Of a stretch of 11,896 nt of DNA, positions 6,549 to 11,896 are shown piece after piece. Within the stretch, counting starts at the first letter, position 1. The number at the start of each line of letters is the position of its first letter. The translations under genes and the position numbers were made by a program. The DNA is from Bacteroidota bacterium. Its GTDB lineage: Bacteria > Bacteroidota > Bacteroidia > Chitinophagales > Chitinophagaceae. The stretch is taken from NCBI GenBank assembly GCA_947461985.1, contig CANHNT010000029.1, positions 1 to 11,896 on the forward strand, given 5' to 3'. Below the pieces are notes generated by a model. It worked only from the letters and a program-made list of their open reading frames with translations. It was not told the DNA's origin and did not search any database.

Positions 6549-7595
6549 ATGAATAAATACGCTTTTATAATTCCGATTGTTTTATTTGCTGCTTGTAAAA
6601 TTGACCCTGTGATTGATTTAAACGATGGACACAATCACACGCACTACAATTTAAACATTCCAGCAGGTTTGCCGGCAATGACCATTCCATCTGAAAACCC
6701 ATTGACGGTAGAAGGTGTAGCCTTAGGACGAAAATTATTTTATGACAATATTTTATCGGCCAATAACACACAAAACTGTGGGTCTTGTCATCAGTTAAGA
6801 AATTACACGGTAGATAGCAATTTGGCCTACAGCACAGGAATTGATGGCATTCAAGGAACACGGAATGCAATGCCACTCTTTAATATTGGCTACGCAAAAA
6901 ACTTTTTTTGGGATGGAGGTGCTGCTAGTTTAGAATCGCAAGTAATTGGCCCAATAACTAATCCTATTGAAATGCATGAAACGATGGCCAATGTGGTTGA
7001 CAAATTGCAAAAGCACCCAGAATATCCTACCCTCTTTAAAAAAGCTTTTGGCACGGATGTCGTTTCATCAAAATATATCATGTATGCCGTTGCACAATTT
7101 GAGCGTACAATCATTTCAGCCAATTCTAAATTTGATAAATGGAAAAAAGGTGAAGCCACACTCACCGCTGAAGAAGAAAGAGGCCGTTTGGTTTATTTAG
7201 ATGCGAATAAAGGCGATTGTACTCACTGCCATTCTTATGGCAGTACGTTTACAGACTTTGATTTCAGAAACACAGGATTGGATAGCATTCCAGAAGATAG
7301 AGGACGATATTTAATTACTCTAAACACAGCTGATGATGGAAAATTTAAAACCCCATCACTTCGAAATGTTGCGAAGACTGGACCTTATATGCATGATGGT
7401 CGATTTGAAAATTTATTGCAATGCGTAGAGCATTACAATAAGAATTTTCATTATACGAATAATTTAGCCGGTGAATTAAAAACTGCTGTAAAAGGAAGAA
7501 TGTCGGAACAAGATGTGCAAGATTTAGTTGCGTTTTTAAATACATTAACGGACGAAGAATTTATTAAAAATACCGCATTTGATAAACCCAAATGA
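6549..7595 (+). CDS. Di-haem cytochrome c peroxidase (MauG/CcpA family), lipoprotein
   Basis: 348 residues from the ATG at 6549; an in-frame TTG at 6528 would add seven polar residues in front of the signal and overlaps a promoter match, so I reject it. The N-terminus is a short lipoprotein signal (NKYAFIIPIVLFAAC, Cys16), placing the protein outside the cytoplasm on a membrane. Two CxxCH haem-c sites are visible: CGSCH (77-81) and CTHCH (224-228). Family landmarks include FFWDGGAASLESQ (about 119-131), P.N..EM after it, and FKTPSLRNVAKTGPYMHDGRF (266-286), which carries distal haem ligand candidates. The family reduces hydrogen peroxide with electrons from small cytochromes or, as in MauG relatives, oxidises other substrates; which applies here is unknown. 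It overlaps the thioredoxin-like gene by 4 bases (ATGA), so the two are co-translated. Confidence 0.92.
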   Translation: MNKYAFIIPIVLFAACKIDPVIDLNDGHNHTHYNLNIPAGLPAMTIPSENPLTVEGVALGRKLFYDNILSANNTQNCGSCHQLRNYTVDSNLAYSTGIDGIQGTRNAMPLFNIGYAKNFFWDGGAASLESQVIGPITNPIEMHETMANVVDKLQKHPEYPTLFKKAFGTDVVSSKYIMYAVAQFERTIISANSKFDKWKKGEATLTAEEERGRLVYLDANKGDCTHCHSYGSTFTDFDFRNTGLDSIPEDRGRYLITLNTADDGKFKTPSLRNVAKTGPYMHDGRFENLLQCVEHYNKNFHYTNNLAGELKTAVKGRMSEQDVQDLVAFLNTLTDEEFIKNTAFDKPK

Positions 7596-8074
7596 AAAAA
7601 TTAATTTTTATACTTTTTATTGCTTTTACCTATACGTCAACAGCATTTTCACAAATATCAATTGGAGAAGTTGCACCTGATATAAAATTGCCAGACTCTT
7701 TGGGCAAATGGAAACCAATGAGTGAAATAAAATCAAAATTAATTTTATTGGATTTTTGGGCTGCTTGGTGCTACCCTTGCATTCTTTCAATGCCTGATTT
7801 AAAAAAAGTAAACGAAAAATGGCACAATAAAGGCTTAACCGTTTATACCGTCTCTTTAGATAAAAATTATTATGAATGGGTAAATAAATGTAGAAAATTT
7901 GAGTTGCCATTCATATTAGTAAACGATCCATATGGTTTTGAAGGAAAAGCTTGTAAAGATTACAAAATCACATCTATACCCAACAAAATTTTAATTAAAG
8001 ATGGAAAAGCAATAGGTGCCAACATGAGTTTATATGATTTGGATAAATTGATAGAAAAAGAATTAAATAAATGA
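7592..8074 (+). CDS. Secreted TlpA/ResA-like thiol-disulfide oxidoreductase
   Basis: 160 residues. A Sec signal peptide covers about residues 1-20 (MKKLIFILFIAFTYTSTAFS), so it should act in the periplasm. The thioredoxin fold is shown by ILLDFWAAWCYPC, with active-site Cys60 and Cys63 in C-Y-P-C, and by the cis-Pro in SIPNK (P130). The N-terminal GEVAPDIKLPDSLGK is the usual AhpC/TSA-Redoxin-like opening. Two further Cys (C100, C121) lie outside the active site. It starts within the last codon of the di-haem peroxidase gene. A likely link, by inference, is thiol reduction of haem-binding CxxCH motifs during cytochrome c maturation, or a joint peroxide/thiol stress role; the sequence does not decide between them. 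Confidence 0.88.
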   Translation: MKKLIFILFIAFTYTSTAFSQISIGEVAPDIKLPDSLGKWKPMSEIKSKLILLDFWAAWCYPCILSMPDLKKVNEKWHNKGLTVYTVSLDKNYYEWVNKCRKFELPFILVNDPYGFEGKACKDYKITSIPNKILIKDGKAIGANMSLYDLDKLIEKELNK

Positions 8075-8084
8075 GGATAATCAG

Positions 8085-8092
8085 TAGTTTTG
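8085..8092 (+). promoter_or_regulatory. Candidate Bacteroidota -7 promoter element (TAGTTTTG)
   Basis: TAGTTTTG matches TAnnTTTG just after the thioredoxin-like gene and 88 bases before the GTG start of the cobalamin adenosyltransferase. No -33 TTTG is seen at the normal distance. If used, the leader would be about 80 bases of AT-rich sequence; I see no cobalamin riboswitch in it. Confidence 0.3.
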
Positions 8093-8180
8093 CTGTTGAT
8101 TTGCTGATGAGCCTTTATTATTAAGACTAATAAATAAAGATTAAAAAGAATTTACAATTAAAAATTAAAAAACTAAATAC

Positions 8181-8738
8181 GTGTCATTTAAAATATATAC
8201 AAAAACAGGTGATAAAGGCACCACAGGATTAATTGGAGGTACGCGAATTTCAAAAGCGGCTATTCGTATTGAAGCATATGGAACAGTTGATGAGTTGAAC
8301 TCTTGGGTAGGCACAATTAATTCGCATTTTCAATTTGAAGGAGTAAATTCATTACTGAAAAATATTCAAGATAATTTATTCACCATTGGTTCGGCTTTGG
8401 CTTGTGATCCTGAAAAAGACACTAAAATGTATATCCCGAATTTTGAAATGGATTCAATTGCAGATTTGGAAAAAGCCATGGATAAAATGAATGAAGAATT
8501 ACCTGATTTGAAAAATTTCATTTTACCTGGAGGAGATAAAACAGCTTCGTTTTGCCACATTGCACGGTGTGTTTGTAGAAGAGCTGAACGAATTTGTGTT
8601 GCTATGCAAGATGAAGGGCAACTCCTTGAAGATTATGTAATTATTTATTTAAACCGATTATCAGATTATTTATTTGTACTCTCTCGTTTTATTTTGTTGA
8701 AAAATAATGGAATAGAAACAATTTGGGAAGGTAAATAA
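8181..8738 (+). CDS. pduO: ATP:cob(I)alamin adenosyltransferase, PduO type
   Basis: 185 residues, close to the usual family length. The enzyme transfers the 5'-deoxyadenosyl group of ATP to cob(I)alamin, making adenosylcobalamin in the cytoplasm. Motifs: YTKTGDKGTTGLIGGTRISK (6-25, the ATP-binding N-terminus), AYGTVDELNS (32-41), FILPGGDKTA (113-122), ARCVCRRAER (128-137, with the conserved Arg/Glu used in ATP binding and trimer contacts) and YLNRLSDYLFVLSR (156-169). The start is GTG at 8181: family homology begins within a few residues of it and there is no upstream ATG in frame. It lies 106 bases after the thioredoxin-like gene with its own candidate promoter, and converges on pcm. A branched-chain 2-oxoacid dehydrogenase nearby would feed propionyl-CoA and methylmalonyl-CoA, whose mutase needs this cofactor; this link is inference. 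Confidence 0.93.
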   Translation: MSFKIYTKTGDKGTTGLIGGTRISKAAIRIEAYGTVDELNSWVGTINSHFQFEGVNSLLKNIQDNLFTIGSALACDPEKDTKMYIPNFEMDSIADLEKAMDKMNEELPDLKNFILPGGDKTASFCHIARCVCRRAERICVAMQDEGQLLEDYVIIYLNRLSDYLFVLSRFILLKNNGIETIWEGK

Positions 8739-8775
8739 ATCCCATTTTGTAAAAAAAGTTGGCAGAAATTATTTT

Positions 8776-9450
8776 TTACTTTTGTCGTCCACTTAACATG
8801 GGAACAAAACTACAATTTTCAAATTCTTCAATCGTTAATGTACCATCCAGTTCTTTTTTAATTCGAGTCATAATTTGTTGATTTGGATTTTCATCATCGC
8901 CTAAAGGCAGTACAAACAGTCCACCTGGGTTCAATTGTTCTACTAATTTTTCTGGAATAAAAGGAGCAGCAGCAGTAATTATAATTTTATCAAAAGGAGC
9001 ATATTGAGGTAAGCCTAAATAACCATCTCCGTAAAAAAATCTGATATCTCTATATTTAGATAGAAAAGGATATGACTTTTTATTCTTGTCAAATAAGTTT
9101 TTTTGTCGCTCAATGGTAAAAACTTTTGCGCCTAGCTCCGCTAAAACAGTTGCTTGATACACACTGCCAGTGCCTATTTCGAGTACTTTTTCAAACCGAT
9201 TTATTTGCAACAATTGGGTTTGATAAGCAACAGTATACGGTTGCGAAATTGTTTGTCCTTCCCCAATAGGAAACGCTCTATCTTCATAAGCAATTTTATC
9301 AAAAGCTAAATCTAAAAAATAGTGCCGAGGAATATTATTCATCGCTTTTAAAACCAATTCATCTGTTATGCCTTTTACTTTTAATGAATCTATTAGTTGT
9401 TGTCTTAACCCTTTATGCCTGTAACTGTCTGTCACTTCTACTGTATTCAT
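8776..9450 (-). CDS. pcm: Protein-L-isoaspartate O-methyltransferase
   Basis: 224 residues, a normal length. The enzyme methylates L-isoaspartyl residues in aged proteins with S-adenosylmethionine, starting their repair, in the cytoplasm. Visible motifs: the RAFPIGEGQTISQPYTVA region (58-75, substrate and active-site loop with Ser69), the SAM-binding motif I VLEIGTGSVYQATVLAELG (89-107), FTIER (111-115, acidic ribose-binding position) and PFDKIIITAAAP followed by LNPGGLFVLPLG. One oddity: motif I reads GTGSVYQ where the family normally has GTGSGYQ, a Gly-to-Val change at residue 97 (codon GTG). It is 6 bases downstream of the lipocalin-like lipoprotein gene and is preceded by a clear Shine-Dalgarno sequence, so it is probably the last gene of that operon. 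It converges on the adenosyltransferase gene with a 37-base gap. Confidence 0.93.
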   Translation of the reverse strand: MNTVEVTDSYRHKGLRQQLIDSLKVKGITDELVLKAMNNIPRHYFLDLAFDKIAYEDRAFPIGEGQTISQPYTVAYQTQLLQINRFEKVLEIGTGSVYQATVLAELGAKVFTIERQKNLFDKNKKSYPFLSKYRDIRFFYGDGYLGLPQYAPFDKIIITAAAPFIPEKLVEQLNPGGLFVLPLGDDENPNQQIMTRIKKELDGTLTIEEFENCSFVPMLSGRQK

Positions 9451-9456
9451 TCTTAT

Positions 9457-9837
9457 TTACTCCTCTTTTTTATTTTCAATTACCCTGTAAAATTTAATCA
9501 TATTGGTATCGGTACTCAACGAATTTCTGACAGATAATGTATCATTCCCTACAAATTTATATTTTAAATAATATGACTTATCTGATTTATCGGTGTACAT
9601 ATTTAATTCATTCTTTTTTTCGTCGATAGTATATCGATAAGCATGAACAAGTATTAAAAAGTCTTTGCCAGAATCATAAGTACCATTTTCAAAATATTCA
9701 AACCAATCCGAATCATTTTGCCATTTTCCTACAATCGTTTTTTTATCTGGTTTTGTGCATGCTAAAAATAAAATAGGCAAGGCAAAAAACAACAATAAAA
9801 AGGGGAAATAATAATTTGCTACTGTTTTATTATACAT
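9457..9837 (-). CDS. Small lipocalin-like lipoprotein, unknown function
   Basis: 126 residues. A long hydrophobic signal ends in the lipobox LFLAC with Cys27, so the protein should be lipidated and exported to the periplasmic side or the outer membrane. The mature part opens with TIVGKWQNDSDWFEYFENGTY, the G-x-W ... F...G pattern common at the start of small lipocalin-like beta-barrel lipoproteins of Bacteroidota. The rest alternates short polar strands (YRYTID, YYLKYKFVGNDTLSV, KFYRVI), consistent with a beta-barrel. No catalytic motif is visible and the ligand is unknown. It lies 28 bases after the E1 gene and 6 bases before pcm on the same strand, so it is probably co-transcribed, though its role has no obvious link to either. 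Confidence 0.75.
   Translation of the reverse strand: MYNKTVANYYFPFLLLFFALPILFLACTKPDKKTIVGKWQNDSDWFEYFENGTYDSGKDFLILVHAYRYTIDEKKNELNMYTDKSDKSYYLKYKFVGNDTLSVRNSLSTDTNMIKFYRVIENKKEE
9460..9465 (-). promoter_or_regulatory. Shine-Dalgarno sequence (GAGGAG) for pcm
   Basis: Read on the minus strand, GAGGAG lies 9 bases before the pcm ATG at 9450. It is also the two final Glu codons of the upstream lipoprotein gene. Strong purine-rich ribosome sites are uncommon in front of the other genes here, so this is notable, but the overlap with Glu codons means it could be coincidental. Confidence 0.45.
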
Positions 9838-9865
9838 TCATTAAAATTTGAAATTCAACACTTCA

Positions 9866-11896
9866 TTATTCTGCCATCATTTCCAATATAATTTCAGAAA
9901 TAGTTTCTGCATTGGGTTTAGAAAAATAATCTCCATCTGTTCCATAAGCTGGTCTGTGGGCTTGAGCCGACATAGTTCTTGGTGCTACATCTAACCATTT
10001 ATAACCACCTTGAATTTCCATAACTTGTTGAAACATATAAGCAGAGGCGCCACCAGGTACATCTTCATCAATAAAAATAATGCGATTCGTTTTCTTTAAC
10101 GATTCAATTATTGTGTGATTGATATCGAAAGGTAAAAGCGTTTGAACATCTACTAACTCACAAGAAATTCCTGCTGGTTCTAAATATTCTTTCATAGACT
10201 CTTGAATAACCCGTAAGGTAGAACCATAAGAAACAATGGTAATATCATCTCCAGAATTTATTACTTCAGGAACTCCCAAAGGAACTGTAAATTCAGTTAA
10301 ATTAGATGGCATTTTTTCTTTTAAACGATACCCATTTAAACACTCAACAACCACAGCTGGCTCATCGGCTTTTAATAATGTTGAATACATACCTGCAGCT
10401 TGCACCATGTTTCGAGGTACGCAAATATTAATTCCACGAAGTGCATTAATAATCATTCCCATAGGTGAACCACTGTGCCAAACACCTTCTAAACGGTGTC
10501 CACGAGTTCGAACAATTAAAGGACATTTTTGACCACCTTTAGTTCTCCATTGCATAGTAGCTACATCATCACTCAAAGGTTGAAGACCATATAATAAATA
10601 ATCTAAATATTGAATTTCAGCAATTGGACGCAAACCCCTCATTGCCATGCCTATACCTTGTCCCATAATGGTAGCTTCTCTAATACCTGCATCAAAAACT
10701 CTCCAACTGCCATGTTTTTCTTGCAAGCCAGCAAACCCTTGATTTACGTCACCAATATTTCCAACATCTTCTCCAAAAGCAAAAACTTTAGGATTGGTTG
10801 ATAATACATGATCAAAATATTTATTTAAAATTTCAAATCCATTCAAATAAATTTCTTCATTAAAAATAGGTTTAATTTCTTGAACGTTTAAAACTTGTTT
10901 TTCAGAAATTGAGTGCAGCGTAGAATTGTATTTCTCTTGCGCATCCATTTTCAATCCTTTGTAAAAGCTACGTAAATTATCAGAAGCAATTGAACTTCCA
11001 GCAATGCGCAATACTTTATCAATCGTTTTCATTACATCTTTACGCAATGGCTCCCGAATTGCATTTAATTCTTTTACTAAAGCAGCAATTTTTTCAGCAT
11101 GTTCATTTCCTTCAAAAACAATATTGTTGCATAATTGAGTAGTATCTGCTATTTGCTTTTTTATAGGAATAATAAATTTCTCCCATGCATTTTTCTTAGC
11201 CGTTTGAACGGTTTCTTTTGCTTCATTATCAATTTGAATTAATTCATCTTCAGTAGCAATGGTATATTCGATAATAAATTCTTTAAATTTCTTAATACAA
11301 TCCATTTCTTTTTCCCATTCTAATCGCTCTTTACTTTTATAGCGCTCATGAGAGCCAGAAGTTGAATGTCCTTGTGGTTGAGTAATTTCTTGAACATGAA
11401 AAATACATGGAATATGGTTTTCACGAACGTGCTCAATTCCTTTTTTAAAAACTTCACACATGGAGGCATAGTCCCAGCCTTTCACTTTATAAATATTGAC
11501 ACCACCTAATTGTTCGTCATATTGGAACCCACTTAATAATTCTGAAATAGAATTTTTTGTAGTCTGATATTTACGAGGAACAGAAATTCCATATCCATCA
11601 TCCCAACAAAAAACAGCTAATGGAATTTTTAAAACTCCAGCGGCATTCATTGTTTCCCAAAACAACCCTTCACTGGTAGAGGCATCACCAATTGTTGTAA
11701 AACACACTTCGTTTCCATTGTTTGAAAATTTAGAATCATGTAATAACTCATCATGTTTACGATATAATTTAGAGGCAAAAGCCAAACCTAAACCACGAAC
11801 CATTTGGCCAGCAGTAGGTGAAATATCTGAGCTGCAGTTTTTAGTTTTTGTAAGGTCTTTAAACATCCCTTTTTCATCTAAAAAACGAGTCCCATA
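9866..11896 (-). CDS. Fused alpha/beta E1 of a 2-oxoacid (probably branched-chain) dehydrogenase, N-terminus outside window
   Basis: The 676 visible residues end at TAA 9866-9868; the frame stays open to the window edge (Y-G-T-R-F-L-D-E-K-G precedes the Met at 11866), so that Met is internal and roughly the first 130-150 residues of the family are missing. Alpha part: SSDISPTAGQM, the thiamine-diphosphate motif GDASTSEG (from about residue 70) to WDDGYGIS (98-105), and the GHSTSGSHERYKS loop. After a helical linker (about 190-345), the beta part has GEDVG (375-379), FDAGIREATIMGQGIGMAMRG followed by RPIAEIQYLDY, TRGHRLEGVWHSGSP, and a C-terminal transketolase domain with DVQTLLPFD. E1 decarboxylates the 2-oxoacid and acylates the lipoyl group of E2 in the cytoplasm. 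Fused E1 proteins of this type are frequent in Bacteroidota and are usually annotated as 2-oxoisovalerate dehydrogenase; a pyruvate role is not excluded. E2 and E3 genes are not in the window. Confidence 0.92.
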   Translation of the reverse strand, partial: YGTRFLDEKGMFKDLTKTKNCSSDISPTAGQMVRGLGLAFASKLYRKHDELLHDSKFSNNGNEVCFTTIGDASTSEGLFWETMNAAGVLKIPLAVFCWDDGYGISVPRKYQTTKNSISELLSGFQYDEQLGGVNIYKVKGWDYASMCEVFKKGIEHVRENHIPCIFHVQEITQPQGHSTSGSHERYKSKERLEWEKEMDCIKKFKEFIIEYTIATEDELIQIDNEAKETVQTAKKNAWEKFIIPIKKQIADTTQLCNNIVFEGNEHAEKIAALVKELNAIREPLRKDVMKTIDKVLRIAGSSIASDNLRSFYKGLKMDAQEKYNSTLHSISEKQVLNVQEIKPIFNEEIYLNGFEILNKYFDHVLSTNPKVFAFGEDVGNIGDVNQGFAGLQEKHGSWRVFDAGIREATIMGQGIGMAMRGLRPIAEIQYLDYLLYGLQPLSDDVATMQWRTKGGQKCPLIVRTRGHRLEGVWHSGSPMGMIINALRGINICVPRNMVQAAGMYSTLLKADEPAVVVECLNGYRLKEKMPSNLTEFTVPLGVPEVINSGDDITIVSYGSTLRVIQESMKEYLEPAGISCELVDVQTLLPFDINHTIIESLKKTNRIIFIDEDVPGGASAYMFQQVMEIQGGYKWLDVAPRTMSAQAHRPAYGTDGDYFSKPNAETISEIILEMMAE

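Noticed and set aside
8075..8180. Cobalamin riboswitch before the adenosyltransferase gene
   Set aside because: The 106-base leader is AT-rich, shorter than a typical B12 riboswitch and shows no B12-box-like conserved segment.
8739..8775. Rho-independent terminator between the convergent adenosyltransferase and pcm genes
   Set aside because: CCATTTT and AAAGTTGG pair only with a bulge and few G:C pairs, too weak to call.
11864..11866. Start codon of the E1 gene at 11866
   Set aside because: The frame stays open to the window edge and the family needs more N-terminal sequence, so this Met is internal.

Overview
The window looks like chromosomal DNA from an AT-rich member of the Bacteroidota. 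The evidence is a fused alpha/beta 2-oxoacid dehydrogenase E1 of the type common in that phylum, a DUF4153-like membrane protein, several short lipoprotein signals ending in Ser/Ala-Cys, few Shine-Dalgarno sequences, and two candidate promoter elements matching the Bacteroidota -7 consensus TAnnTTTG. The exact genus cannot be read from the sequence. No tRNA, rRNA, CRISPR array, transposase or phage gene is visible, and no gene-free stretch exceeds about 110 bases.

Left region (1-2844, + strand): a compact cluster of three main genes. It encodes a small Lys-rich, coiled-coil-prone cytoplasmic protein with a Cys/His-rich tail (103-600), a membrane-anchored protein with a long C-terminal coiled coil (672-1964), and a metacaspase/caspase-like cysteine protease (1966-2790). 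A 29-codon reading frame (593-682) overlaps the end of the first gene and the start of the second. A run of eight A residues sits at the junction between the second gene and the protease. This is the most interesting part of the window: a protease with complete catalytic motifs, coupled to two proteins of unknown function.

Middle-left (2877-6467, - strand): an ABC-2 type exporter pair (permease 2877-3647, ATPase 3719-4603) of the BcrA/NatA-like class, and a large DUF4153-like membrane protein with about 11 helices and a soluble C-terminal domain (4689-6467, TTG start).

Middle-right (6549-8738, + strand): a lipoprotein di-haem cytochrome c peroxidase (MauG/CcpA family) overlaps by 4 bases a secreted TlpA-like thioredoxin. 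A PduO-type ATP:cob(I)alamin adenosyltransferase follows. The peroxidase gene and the DUF4153-like gene diverge from a shared 81-base region.

Right region (8776-11896, - strand): the fused E1 alpha/beta subunit of a branched-chain (or related) 2-oxoacid dehydrogenase, cut off at its N-terminus by the window edge, then a small lipocalin-like lipoprotein and protein-L-isoaspartate O-methyltransferase. The gaps are 28 and 6 bases, so these three are probably co-transcribed. Apart from the protease cluster, the genes are ordinary metabolic and envelope functions.
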